NCBI GenBank assembly: GCA_025934255.1
Contig: JAICYJ010000028.1
Coordinates: forward strand, 1-34,671
Length of the DNA: 34,671 nt
Direction: 5' to 3'
Origin: Thermoleophilia bacterium
GTDB taxonomy: Bacteria > Actinomycetota > Thermoleophilia > Gaiellales > JAICJC01
Shown piece after piece: positions 23,399 through 31,779 of this stretch. The notes beneath the pieces were generated by a model. The model was given only the letters and a program-made list of their open reading frames with translations, did not search any database and had not been told where the DNA came from. How positions within the stretch are numbered: the stretch's first letter is position 1; every line of letters begins with the position of its first letter. Both the position numbers and the translations under genes were made by a program.

Positions 23399-24151
23399 AT
23401 GTCAGAACCCACTCGGGAAGAGCTGCTCACTCTGGCCCTCGGCGTCCTGCCGGAGTTGCCAGAGACCGTCGACGTCCTGTCGGAGGATGGCGGCTGCTTT
23501 CCCATCACGATCTCCGAGCGCGAGGAGGACCTGCTGCTGGGCTACGCGCCGCGGGGAGCCATCCGCGACGACCTGCACCTGCTGGCCCGCCTCTACCACC
23601 CCGGCCGCGGCCGCTACGAGGTCGAGTTCGAGGTGGTCGAGCACTTCTTCCACAGCATCCCCGAGGCGCAGGTGCACCTGGCCGTGAGCGGCGTCCGCCA
23701 TCGCAAGGCCCGCCGCGCATCCCCACGCGTCGCCGTCTCGACGCCGGCGACGGCCCGCATCAAGTACTGCCGCTCGCTCCCGCGCGACACCGAGCTCGAG
23801 GTGCGCCTGGTCGACATCTCGGCCACGGGCTGCGCGTTCGTCACCCAGAAGGAGCTGGCAACCGGCGACCTGGTGCGGGTGCAGGCCGTCCTCTCCGGCC
23901 GCCCCATCGACCTCGAGGCGCGCGTCGTACGCATCGATCCGGCACCCTACGAGCGCTACCGGGCCGGCTGCGAGATCACCGAGATCTCCGACCTGTCGCG
24001 CACGACCATCTCGGCGCTGGCCGCCGAGAGCGCCGAGAGCGGTTCGGAGGACCAGCGCAACCCGGAGGAAGCCGCGGCCCGCGCCGAGAGCCGCGCCGCG
24101 AGCACGGCGCTGTCGGCGCGGCTCGGTCCGGCAATTATCGAGGACGAATAG
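23399..24151 (+). CDS. PilZ-domain c-di-GMP effector, YcgR-like (paralogue 2)
   Basis: A 250-aa protein with the same plan as the PilZ protein 500 bp upstream: YcgR-like N-terminal domain (TVDVLSEDGGCFPITI) and PilZ domain with R106-x-x-x-R110 (RASPR) and D139-x-S-x-x-G144 (DISATG). The residue numbers are identical to paralogue 1 when counted from ATG 23399, which supports this start over ATG 23387 four codons upstream. The last 45 residues are Glu/Ala-rich and unique. A GTGTCACCC motif (23365-23373) in its leader also occurs ahead of the pilin-like gene (21279-21287). Likely a c-di-GMP receptor; the duplicate may serve a different partner. Confidence 0.9.
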   Translation: MSEPTREELLTLALGVLPELPETVDVLSEDGGCFPITISEREEDLLLGYAPRGAIRDDLHLLARLYHPGRGRYEVEFEVVEHFFHSIPEAQVHLAVSGVRHRKARRASPRVAVSTPATARIKYCRSLPRDTELEVRLVDISATGCAFVTQKELATGDLVRVQAVLSGRPIDLEARVVRIDPAPYERYRAGCEITEISDLSRTTISALAAESAESGSEDQRNPEEAAARAESRAASTALSARLGPAIIEDE

Positions 24152-24171
24152 CGCTCACGATTTCGGGTGAT

Positions 24172-24224
24172 GGCGGAACCTTCCGCCCGCGTCGATAACT
24201 GAACTACCGCACGAGGGGTCGTGC
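24172..24224 (+). other. Two perfect short inverted repeats between PilZ 2 and the prepilin-like gene
   Basis: GGCGGAA-cc-TTCCGCC (24172-24187) and GCACGA-gggg-TCGTGC (24209-24224) lie in the 101-bp gap. The second folds as a 6-bp stem with a tetraloop. Either could end the PilZ message or structure the leader of the small downstream gene. The first, with only 2 nt between its arms, is more like a protein-binding palindrome. Confidence 0.45.
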
Positions 24225-24252
24225 GCCGGAATCGTCTTGGAAGGGGTCCTTG

Positions 24253-24423
24253 GTGTACCGGAACTTCAACAGCGAGCGTGGCAGCGTTGCCACGGAGATC
24301 TCTCAGGGACTCGTGTACGTCGCGGTCCTGGCGATCGTCGGTCTCTGGGTGATCGCGCATCTCGAGGGCGTCTCGTTCGGGGTGCTGCTCGACCAGCTGC
24401 GCAACGGCACGCAGAGCCACTGA
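24253..24423 (+). CDS. 56-aa prepilin-like small membrane protein
   Basis: GTG 24253 is preceded by AAGGGG with 6-nt spacing. The product has a short polar leader (VYRNFNSERG), then SVATEISQGLVYVAVLAIVG, a long hydrophobic helix, and a polar end (LLDQLRNGTQSH). G10 followed by four residues and Glu (G-SVATE) fits the type IV/Flp prepilin cleavage rule, with cut after Gly and Glu at +5. A TTG just upstream is an alternative start with worse spacing. It sits behind two PilZ genes and a pilin-like gene, which supports a pilus or membrane role. No prepilin peptidase or Tad ATPase is in the window. Confidence 0.65.
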   Translation: MYRNFNSERGSVATEISQGLVYVAVLAIVGLWVIAHLEGVSFGVLLDQLRNGTQSH

Positions 24424-24585
24424 CCAACGCGTAGCCCACAGGCGGGCGGCAGTGCTCCGTCTCGGGGGTTCTGTGATGAGACGACGAGCGAAAACCGAGG
24501 CTCGCAAGGACAGAGGGAGACTCGATATCGGGAATATCGGGTCGACCGATGACGCCGCGAGCCGACGGTTTGCAGCCGTGGTATC

Positions 24586-24613
24586 GCACTAGATCCCCGA
24601 GTCGGGGCACTAG
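24586..24613. promoter_or_regulatory. Candidate operator overlapping the ABC-exporter promoter
   Basis: The palindrome CCCCGAgTCGGGG (24595-24607) is flanked by direct copies of GCACTAG (24586-24592 and 24607-24613). The second copy contains the start of TAGGCT (24611-24616), which ends 6 nt before ATG 24623 and is a likely -10. A repressor here would block the exporter promoter. Further upstream, ATATCGGG is repeated (24525-24532, 24534-24541). The rest of the 199-bp gap from 24424 shows nothing I can name. Confidence 0.45.
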
Positions 24614-24622
24614 GCTGGTCAG

Positions 24623-26401
24623 ATGAGGACCTTCCGCCGTCTGCTCGGCTTTCTGGCCCCATACCGCGGGCAGGTGATGATCACCGCGGTGCTGGCCGCG
24701 GGCACCCAGGCAGCCGGGCTGCTGATCCCGTACCTGACGGGCAAGGTGATCGATGCGGCGCAGGCGGGCGACAGCCGCTCGCAGATCTACACCTACTCGC
24801 TGCTGATCATCGCGTCGGGCGCGGTCAGGGGCGTGATGATGCTGTTCCGGCGGTGGCTGGCGGGCAGGCTCTCGCTGGCTGTCGAGTACGACCTGCGAAA
24901 CCGCATGTACGGGCACATGCAGCGGCTCTCCTACCGCTTCTTCGACCGCCACCAGACCGGGCAGCTGATGTCGCGGGCCACGGTCGACGTGCAGGCGGTG
25001 CGGGTATTCCTCGGCTACGGCCTGATCTTCTTCTCCCAGCACCTGTTCACCGTGGTCAGCGTGCTGGTGGTGATGACGCTGATCAGCGTGCAGCTGACGT
25101 TGATCGCGCTCGCGATCACGCCGGTGCTGGCCTACATGGCTTACCGCTACTCGCGGGTCAGCCACCCCGTGCTGAAGGAGGTGCAGCAGCGGGTCGCCGA
25201 CGTCACCACCCGGGCCGAGGAGAACGTCGTGGGCGTGCGCGTGGTGAAGGCGTTCGCGCAGGAACAGAACGAGTCGGATCGGTTCCGGGCGGGGTCGGAG
25301 CGGATCTTCCGCCAGGCGCTGCGCGCGGCCCGGTTGCAGGCCGCCTACGTGCCGGCCATGACGGCGCTGCCCAGCGTCGCGATCGCCGGGGTGATGCTGG
25401 TGGGCGGCTACCAGGTCATGCACGGCCAGCTGACCCTCGGCCAGTTCTTCGCCGTGAACGCCTACCTTGCGCTGCTGGTGCTGCCGCTGCGGGCGATCGG
25501 GATGTGGGTCGGCCAGTACCAGCGCGCGATGGCGTCCGGCGAGCGCGTGTTCGAGGTGCTCGACGAGGAGCGCGACATCGTCGAGCGACCGGACGCGCGC
25601 CCGCTGCCTGACGGTCCCGGCGTGCTGCGGTTCGAGCACGTCGGGTTCGGCTACGACCGTGAGCGGCCGGTGCTGTCCGAGATCGACCTCGAGATCCCGG
25701 CCGGCGAGACGATCGCGCTGATCGGGCCCACCGGCTGCGGCAAGACCACGCTCACCACCCTGATCCCGCGCTTCTACGACGTCGACCGGGGCCGGGTGCT
25801 GCTCGACGGCGCCGACGTGCGCGAGCTGACGCTCGACTCGCTGCGCGCCCAGATCGGCATCGTCAGCCAGGACACGTTCCTGTTCTCGACCACCGTGGCC
25901 GAGAACATCGCCTACGGCGCGCCTGCCGCCACGCCCGAGCAGATCGTGACCGCGGCGATCCGGGCCCAGGCTCACGAGTTCATCAGCGACCTGCCCGACG
26001 GCTACGACACGCGCGTCGGTGAGCGCGGCCTGTCGCTCTCGGGCGGCCAGCGGCAGCGGATCGCGATCGCCCGCGCGCTGCTGATGGACCCGCGGGTGCT
26101 GATCCTGGACGACGCCACCGCCTCCGTCGACGCGAACACCGAGGCCCGCATCAAGCTGGCGCTGCGCGAGGTGATGCAGGGCCGCACCACGCTGATCATC
26201 GCCCACCGGCTGTCCACCATCTCGCTGGCCACGCACGTGGTGGTGCTCGACCACGGCCGCATCGTCGCCCAGGGCGAACACGCCGCGCTGCTCGAGCAGA
26301 GCCCGGTCTACCAGGAGATCTACAACCACGGCCTGGTCGAGCGGACGTTCGTGCAGCTCGACCCGGACGGCGCGCCGATCGAGAAGGAGGACGTGGCATG
26401 A
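24623..26401 (+). CDS. ABC exporter half-transporter, subunit with degenerate catalytic site
   Basis: A 592-aa type IV exporter half: six TM helices (about 1-320), then the ATPase domain. Walker A is GPTGCGKTT (368-376), the signature is canonical LSGGQ (472-476), and Walker B is LILDD (D496). The residue after the Walker B Asp is Asp (D497) instead of the catalytic Glu, as in the non-catalytic subunits of BmrCD- or TM287/288-type heterodimers. It overlaps the next ABC gene by ATGA (26398-26401). TAGGCT 6 nt before ATG 24623 suggests a leaderless message. Substrate unknown; multidrug or lipid export is usual for the family. Confidence 0.94.
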   Translation: MRTFRRLLGFLAPYRGQVMITAVLAAGTQAAGLLIPYLTGKVIDAAQAGDSRSQIYTYSLLIIASGAVRGVMMLFRRWLAGRLSLAVEYDLRNRMYGHMQRLSYRFFDRHQTGQLMSRATVDVQAVRVFLGYGLIFFSQHLFTVVSVLVVMTLISVQLTLIALAITPVLAYMAYRYSRVSHPVLKEVQQRVADVTTRAEENVVGVRVVKAFAQEQNESDRFRAGSERIFRQALRAARLQAAYVPAMTALPSVAIAGVMLVGGYQVMHGQLTLGQFFAVNAYLALLVLPLRAIGMWVGQYQRAMASGERVFEVLDEERDIVERPDARPLPDGPGVLRFEHVGFGYDRERPVLSEIDLEIPAGETIALIGPTGCGKTTLTTLIPRFYDVDRGRVLLDGADVRELTLDSLRAQIGIVSQDTFLFSTTVAENIAYGAPAATPEQIVTAAIRAQAHEFISDLPDGYDTRVGERGLSLSGGQRQRIAIARALLMDPRVLILDDATASVDANTEARIKLALREVMQGRTTLIIAHRLSTISLATHVVVLDHGRIVAQGEHAALLEQSPVYQEIYNHGLVERTFVQLDPDGAPIEKEDVA

Positions 26402-28191
26402 GGCCGGTCTCGTTCGGCAGCCACATCAGCGCACGCGGCGCCACGTCGAGCGGCCTGGGGCTGCGGCGCACCTCCCGGCGGGTGAGGCAGCTGGTGCGCT
26501 ACACGTGGCCGCACAAGCTACGAGCGCTGACCGCCATCGCGGCGCTGCTGGGGGTCACTGCGACCACGATCGGCGGCCCGCTGATGGCCAAGCAGGCGAT
26601 CGACCGCGGCATCACGCCCGGCGACTTCGGCCAGGTGGAGCTGTGGGTGGCGGCGTTCCTGCTGGTGGCGGTGCTGGGCTGGGTGTTCGCGGTCGTGCAG
26701 AGCTACCTGACCACGTGGGTCGGCGAGCGGGTGCTCTCGGATCTGCGAAGCGACCTGTTCACCCACGTGCAGACGCTCGACCTGGGGTACTTCGAGCGCA
26801 CCCGCGCGGGCGTGGTGATCTCGCGGCTGACCAACGACATCGAGGCGCTGAACACGCTGGTCACGGACGGCCCCACCACGCTCGTCCAGAACTCGATCAC
26901 GCTGGCCGGCTCGGCCGTCGTGCTGCTGATCTTGGACTGGAAGCTGGCGCTGGCCACGCTGGTCGTGTTCCCCGGAATGGCGATCGCGACCGGCATCTAC
27001 CGGCACTACTCGGCGATCGCCTACCGGCAGACGCGGGAGCGGCTGGGCGAGGTCACGGCCAACCTGCAGGAGGACATCTCAGGCGTGCGGGTGGTGCAGG
27101 CGTTCCGGCGCGAGGCGTCGAACTACCGCAGCTTCATCGGTGTGAACGACTCCTACCGCGAGGCCAACCAGCAGACGGTCACGGTCAGCGCCATCTACTT
27201 CCCGTTCGTCGACCTGCTGTCGGCGACGGCGATGGCGATCGTGCTCGGCTACGGCGGCGTGCGGGTGCTGGAGGGCGATCTCAGCGCCGGCGCGCTGTTC
27301 GTGTTCATCGGCCTGCTCACCAACTTCTTCGACCCCGTGCAGCAGCTGTCGCAGTTCTACCAGACGTTCCTGGCCGGCACGGCCGCGCTGGACAAGGTGT
27401 TCGAGGTGATGGAGACCGAGCCGCAGATGCAGGACGCACCGGAGGCGGAGGACCTGCCCGAGATCTGGGGCCGGGTGCAGTTCGAGGACGTCCGCTTCAG
27501 CTACCGCGAGGACACGGCCGAGGTGCTGCACGGCATCTCGTTCGAGGTCGAGGCCGGCCAGACGGTGGCCCTGGTCGGCCACACGGGAGCCGGCAAGTCG
27601 ACCATCGTGAAGCTGCTGGCGCGCTTCTACGACCCGACCGGCGGGCGCATCCTGATCGACGGCCGGGACGTGCGCGACGTGACCGTACGGTCGCTGCGCC
27701 GCAAGCTCGGGATCGTGCCGCAGGAGGCGTTCCTGTTCGCGGGCTCGGTGCGCGACAACATCGCGTTCGGGCGCCCGGACGCCTCGTTCGAGGACGTCGT
27801 GGCGGCGGCCACCGCGGTGGGAGCGGACGGGTTCATCCGCGAGCTGCCGGACGGCTACGACGAGGAGATCGAGGAGCGCGGCGGGCGGCTCTCGATCGGC
27901 CAGCGCCAGCTGGTGGCGTTCGCGCGGGCGCTGCTCGCAAACCCGCACCTGCTGATCCTGGACGAGGCCACGTCCAGCGTGGACATCCCGACCGAGGCCA
28001 GGATCGAGCAGGCGCTGGACACGCTGCTGCAGCACCGCACGTCGTTCGTGGTCGCGCACCGGCTGAGCACGATCCGCCGCGCCGACCTGATCATCGTGCT
28101 CGAGCACGGTGAGGTGATTGAGACGGGAACGCACGAGCAGCTGATCGCGCTGCGGGGCCGGTACTTCGCGCTGTACGACGATTGGGTCTGA
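26398..28191 (+). CDS. ABC exporter half-transporter, catalytic partner subunit
   Basis: A 597-aa partner of the preceding gene, with six TM helices and a C-terminal ATPase domain. Walker A is GHTGAGKST (from residue 394), Walker B ends LILDE with D522 and E523, so the catalytic Glu is present. The signature is LSIGQ (498-502), with Ile in place of the first Gly. This is the complement of the other subunit: the degenerate ATP site is made of the upstream subunit's Walker motifs and this subunit's altered signature, while the active site uses the intact pieces. Start ATG overlaps the upstream stop by 4 nt. It ends 27 bp from the convergent antiporter gene. Confidence 0.94.
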   Translation: MRPVSFGSHISARGATSSGLGLRRTSRRVRQLVRYTWPHKLRALTAIAALLGVTATTIGGPLMAKQAIDRGITPGDFGQVELWVAAFLLVAVLGWVFAVVQSYLTTWVGERVLSDLRSDLFTHVQTLDLGYFERTRAGVVISRLTNDIEALNTLVTDGPTTLVQNSITLAGSAVVLLILDWKLALATLVVFPGMAIATGIYRHYSAIAYRQTRERLGEVTANLQEDISGVRVVQAFRREASNYRSFIGVNDSYREANQQTVTVSAIYFPFVDLLSATAMAIVLGYGGVRVLEGDLSAGALFVFIGLLTNFFDPVQQLSQFYQTFLAGTAALDKVFEVMETEPQMQDAPEAEDLPEIWGRVQFEDVRFSYREDTAEVLHGISFEVEAGQTVALVGHTGAGKSTIVKLLARFYDPTGGRILIDGRDVRDVTVRSLRRKLGIVPQEAFLFAGSVRDNIAFGRPDASFEDVVAAATAVGADGFIRELPDGYDEEIEERGGRLSIGQRQLVAFARALLANPHLLILDEATSSVDIPTEARIEQALDTLLQHRTSFVVAHRLSTIRRADLIIVLEHGEVIETGTHEQLIALRGRYFALYDDWV

Positions 28192-28218
28192 CCGGCGGCG
28201 CCAGCCAGCCGCGGGTCC

Positions 28219-29559
28219 TCAGGTGACCGTGTCTCCCTCGACCACGACCGCTCGACCGGCAACCGTCACGGGCCGCGTCAGCAGCCGGTGGCGCGGTACC
28301 CGCTCGAGCCAGGTGCCCGCGGCCAGGGAGGTGAGGATGGCGAGCAGCACCAACACCGCGAAGAAGTCCTGATTGATGATCCCGGCGGAGAACGCGGTCG
28401 AGGCCACGACGATGCCGGGCCCCCCGCGGGCGTTCATCGCAATCGCCAGGTTGAGAGAGCTGAAACTGTCCTCGCCGGCCACACGGGCGCCGAGGTACAC
28501 GCTGGTCGCCTTGATCAGGCATGCGGCCAGCACGAATCCGACGAAGAAGACAACGTCGAAGCCGTGGACCAGGTCGAGCCCGAGACCGATTCCGGCGAAA
28601 TAGACGGGTATGAAGAAGGCGAGCGAGAAGCTCCTGATCGCCAACGTCGCCTGCGACGGTTTCGGCTCGGTTGCGGCCACGACGATCCCGGCCACGAACG
28701 CGCCGAAGAACGCCTCGAGCCCCAGCATCAGGGCGGCGGCCGTCGTCAGCAGCATGAACGTGAGCTGGTGCGCGATCGGGGTGGCGCGCTGAATCACATT
28801 CAGCTCGAGGTTGCCGATCCAGCGGTAGGCGGGCGGGCCGGCCACCAGGAAGGCGGCCAGGAATGCGAGCGTGGCGGTCACGTGGTAGGCGAGATCGGCG
28901 TGTGAGCCCGTCGTGATCCCGAGCGCGGATGGCAAGCCGAAGAGCGCGGAGCCGGTCGTCCCAGCAAAGCCGATCGCCGTGGCCAGCACCACGTAGAGGG
29001 CGAGATCCTCGAGCACGGCGACCCCGAGCACCACCCGGGCGAAGGGGGTGTCGAGGATGCCCAGGTCATGCATGATCCGAGAGATCACCGGAATGCTCGT
29101 GATGGCCAGCGCGATCGCGAAAACCAGCACGAACGAGGTGGTGTTGCCGTTCGGCCCCCACAGGCTCCTCTGGTCGATCATCTGTGAGATGGCGAGACCG
29201 GCGACGAACGGGATCGTGGTGCCGGCCACGAAGACGGCGGCCACGGTGCGCCGCTCGCCACGGGGAAAGACCGTGCGCAGCTCAGACCCGGCGATGAACA
29301 GCAGCAGCAGCAGCCCCAGCTGGTAGACGGCACCCAGGATGACGGGCGTCGACCCGCTGGTCGGAAATATCCACGCCTGCGTGGACTGGGACAGCCAGCC
29401 GAGCACCGTGGCGCCGAGCAGTAGGCCGCCGAGCACCTCGCCAATCGCACGGGGCTGACGGAACCGGACAAACAGGGAGCCCATCCCGTGAGCGCAGAGG
29501 AGGATCGCGGCCAGGGCGATCAGCGTGTGGGCGAGGTCTGCTGTGGGAAGAGTGCTCAT
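28219..29559 (-). CDS. CPA2-family cation/proton antiporter (KefB-like membrane domain)
   Basis: A 446-aa integral membrane protein with about 12-13 hydrophobic helices. Landmarks are FRQPRAIGEVLGGLLLGATVLG, LGLLLLLFIAGSELR, AIALAITSIPVISRIMHDLGIL, VVLGVAVLEDLALYVVLA with the conserved acidic pair, and NLAIAMNARGGPGIVVASTAF near the C-terminus. These are typical of the Na+/H+ exchanger (CPA2) fold. It lacks the C-terminal TrkA-N/RCK domain of KefB/KefC, so no nucleotide or glutathione control is expected from it alone. It would exchange K+ or Na+ for protons across the inner membrane. ATG 29559 has no clear SD. It is divergent from the NlpC/P60 gene across 144 bp. Confidence 0.92.
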   Translation of the reverse strand: MSTLPTADLAHTLIALAAILLCAHGMGSLFVRFRQPRAIGEVLGGLLLGATVLGWLSQSTQAWIFPTSGSTPVILGAVYQLGLLLLLFIAGSELRTVFPRGERRTVAAVFVAGTTIPFVAGLAISQMIDQRSLWGPNGNTTSFVLVFAIALAITSIPVISRIMHDLGILDTPFARVVLGVAVLEDLALYVVLATAIGFAGTTGSALFGLPSALGITTGSHADLAYHVTATLAFLAAFLVAGPPAYRWIGNLELNVIQRATPIAHQLTFMLLTTAAALMLGLEAFFGAFVAGIVVAATEPKPSQATLAIRSFSLAFFIPVYFAGIGLGLDLVHGFDVVFFVGFVLAACLIKATSVYLGARVAGEDSFSSLNLAIAMNARGGPGIVVASTAFSAGIINQDFFAVLVLLAILTSLAAGTWLERVPRHRLLTRPVTVAGRAVVVEGDTVT

Positions 29560-29703
29560 GGTCCGGGACAGGTGACCTGCCGAAGATACGGCGATAACGA
29601 GTCAATGTCGACACGGCGGCGACGGTTCACGAGCGCAGGAGCCTTTCGGCGCGTACCGCTCTCACTAAAGACAACTTGCACATTGTCCGATATACGCGGC
29701 AGC

Positions 29704-30837
29704 ATGGGTCGTCTGCGTATGTTCCTCGCTCTGGCCGTGCTCGCCTGCGTGATCCCTGTGCAGGCGAGCGCGGCCTCCACAACCACGGTGCCCGACGCGC
29801 CGGCGTCGTTCTGGGCGCACGCCCAGATCGTGTGGTCCGTGAAGTCCGGATGGGTGCCGCTGCACAAGAACGGCACCTTCGCCCCCTCCCGCGACGCCAC
29901 CCGCACGGCGGCGGCGCGGGTGCTGGCGAACCTGAACGAGCAGCAGCACGGCGTCGCGATCAGCGACGATCCCTTCCAGCAGGCGGTCGACGGTGGCTGG
30001 ATCGGCGCCGGCGCCGGCCCGGGGTCGACCCTCACGCAGCTCGAGTTCGATCGCGGCATCGTGCGCGTGATGGGGCTGAAGAAGGATTCCACCCGGCTCC
30101 GGCAGATCACCGGCGCCGATGGCTGGACGCCGAAGCTCCCGACCGGCTTTGCGGCCGAGCAGCTCGTGCGCGACATCGGCGCCCGCTGGAACGTCCCGTT
30201 CGGCGCCGACAACTGGGAGACCTGGCCGAGCACGACGCTGAGGCGCGCCAACCTGGCCGTGCAGGCATACCTGCTGGGTCACCTGCCCGGCTACTGGCAG
30301 TCCTCCGTGGACACGCAGATGAACGTGGTGCACGCGCTGCCGACGTACTCGCCGCTGAAGAAGGCCGTGCTCGGCTACGCGCTGAAGTGGTCGGGCGCGC
30401 CGTACATCTGGGGCGGCAGCTCCGACCAGCCACAGGACCCGTTCGGGCTCCCCGCCGCCGCCGGCTTCGACTGCTCGGGCTTCGTGTGGTGGGTGATGAA
30501 GCGCCCCTACACGGTGCCGGGAAGGACCTGGGACGGCACGGCCAAGATCCCGTGGCGCACCACGTACGACATGGCCGCGCACATCCCGGTCGCGAAGCGC
30601 ATCCCCTACAGGAGCCTGAAGCCGGGCGACATCCTGTTCTGGAGCAGCAGCGCACCGCACGGCGTGCTGACCGCCTCGAGCGCGGTCGACCACACCGGCA
30701 TCTACCTCGGGAACGGGTGGACGATCAACAGCCACGGCAGCGGCGCGGGGGTCACCATCAACTACATGGGCCCCGGCGCCGACTGGTACCGCGACAACTT
30801 CGTGTTCGGCTGGCGGATCATGCCGCGCGGCGTCTGA
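29704..30837 (+). CDS. Secreted NlpC/P60-family peptidase
   Basis: A 377-aa exported protein with signal peptide about 1-22 (ending VQASA). The N-terminal 200 residues have SLH-like or unknown helical repeats (FWAHAQIVWSVKSGWVP; ATRTAAARVLANLNEQ; LTQLEFDRGIVRVMGL). The C-terminal NlpC/P60 domain (about 225-377) has the catalytic C257 in FDCSGFVWWVM, H330 in DHTGIYLGNG and H344 in INSHGSG, so the triad is complete. Such enzymes cut peptidoglycan stem peptides between D-Glu and the diamino acid. ATG 29704 is chosen since the signal peptide begins there; TATACG lies 7 nt upstream and no SD is seen. It stands 29 bp ahead of the HD-superfamily gene. Confidence 0.88.
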   Translation: MGRLRMFLALAVLACVIPVQASAASTTTVPDAPASFWAHAQIVWSVKSGWVPLHKNGTFAPSRDATRTAAARVLANLNEQQHGVAISDDPFQQAVDGGWIGAGAGPGSTLTQLEFDRGIVRVMGLKKDSTRLRQITGADGWTPKLPTGFAAEQLVRDIGARWNVPFGADNWETWPSTTLRRANLAVQAYLLGHLPGYWQSSVDTQMNVVHALPTYSPLKKAVLGYALKWSGAPYIWGGSSDQPQDPFGLPAAAGFDCSGFVWWVMKRPYTVPGRTWDGTAKIPWRTTYDMAAHIPVAKRIPYRSLKPGDILFWSSSAPHGVLTASSAVDHTGIYLGNGWTINSHGSGAGVTINYMGPGADWYRDNFVFGWRIMPRGV

Positions 30838-30866
30838 GCAGCGCGGCGCGGTAGGCTGCGCTCGCG

Positions 30867-31772
30867 ATGAGCGCGGACGAGAACACCACTCCCGAGCCCG
30901 AGGAGATCCCGGCCGGAGCAGAGGCCGCCCCCGGCACGCCGGTCAGCGTGCGGGCCGAGCGAGGCGCCCGGATGACCCCTGCCGAGGCGGTGCGCGACAT
31001 GCGCATCAAGGTGCCGGCGCGCGGCAACCGAAAGCTCCGCGAGGTGGTCGAGCGCGTCAACCGCGACGACTCGATCAAGGCGCTGTGGCACGCCGCAAAC
31101 GTCAACGCGGTGGCGCGGATGCAGATCAATGACCACTCCTGGGTGCACATCCAGATCGTCACCAACATCGGCCTGAAGCTGCTGCGGGAGCTGCGCCGGG
31201 CGGGCGTCGAGCCGGGCATGGTGACCGACTACGGCATGACCGACGACGATGCCGAGGTGGTGGTCGGGCTGGGCTGCCTGACGCACTGTCTGGGGATGGC
31301 GATCCACCGCGACGGGCACGAGGAGATGAGCCTGTTCCTGACGGCCGACCGCCTGCCCGGATTGCTGGACGGGCTGTACGAGGAGCCGGAGCGCACGATC
31401 GTGATGGCCGAGGTGCTGCAGACGATCATCAGCCACCGCTCCGGCGGCCGGCCGCTGTCCCTGGAGGCCGGGATCGTGCGGGTCGCCGATGCGCTGGACA
31501 TGGCCAAGGGGCGCTCACGGATCCCGTTCGAGACCGGACGCGTGTCGATCCACTCGCTGTCGGCGGCGGCGATCGAGGAGGTCGTGATCCGCGGCGGTGG
31601 TGACGGCAAGGTGCTGGTCGAGATCGAGATGAACAACTCGGCCGGCCTGTTCCAGGTCGACAACCTGCTCCGATCGAAGCTGCACGGCTCGGGGCTCGAG
31701 GACCACATCGAGGTGGCGGCGACGCTCGAGGGCGATACCGAGAAGCGCCTGCTGCCCAGCTTCCGGCTGTAG
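30867..31772 (+). CDS. HD-superfamily phosphohydrolase-like protein with altered HD dyad
   Basis: A 301-aa cytoplasmic protein. An acidic, Pro-rich N-terminal 35 residues precede an all-helical domain (about 55-220) of the HD superfamily: NDHSWVHIQIVTNIGLKLL (H90, H94), then LTHCLGMAIHRDGHEEMS and a later GIVRVADALDMAKGRSRIP. At the position of the HD dyad the sequence reads H140-C141, and H147 and H151 follow. A C-terminal alpha/beta part (about 225-301) ends LLPSFRL. The overall pattern is that of archaeal/actinobacterial HD proteins of unknown substrate. Loss of the metal-binding Asp may mean altered metal content or no activity. TAGGCT lies 9 nt before the ATG, which gives an almost leaderless message. 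Confidence 0.78.
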   Translation: MSADENTTPEPEEIPAGAEAAPGTPVSVRAERGARMTPAEAVRDMRIKVPARGNRKLREVVERVNRDDSIKALWHAANVNAVARMQINDHSWVHIQIVTNIGLKLLRELRRAGVEPGMVTDYGMTDDDAEVVVGLGCLTHCLGMAIHRDGHEEMSLFLTADRLPGLLDGLYEEPERTIVMAEVLQTIISHRSGGRPLSLEAGIVRVADALDMAKGRSRIPFETGRVSIHSLSAAAIEEVVIRGGGDGKVLVEIEMNNSAGLFQVDNLLRSKLHGSGLEDHIEVAATLEGDTEKRLLPSFRL

Positions 31773-31779
31773 CCGACCA

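Noticed and set aside
24424..24622. Second riboswitch-like stretch (GCGAAAACCGAGGCTCGC)
   Set aside because: It lacks the ordered GCAAACC, GNRA loop and GCAAAGC elements of GEMM-I and fits no other riboswitch I can recognise.
24266..26329. Open frame of 687 codons on the minus strand across the first ABC gene
   Set aside because: Shadow of the ABC exporter gene, whose ATPase motifs are all in the plus frame.
29560..29703. Possible ydaO/yuaA (c-di-AMP) riboswitch ahead of the NlpC/P60 gene
   Set aside because: This location is common for that riboswitch in actinobacteria, but the 144-bp gap is too short and none of the conserved blocks are visible.
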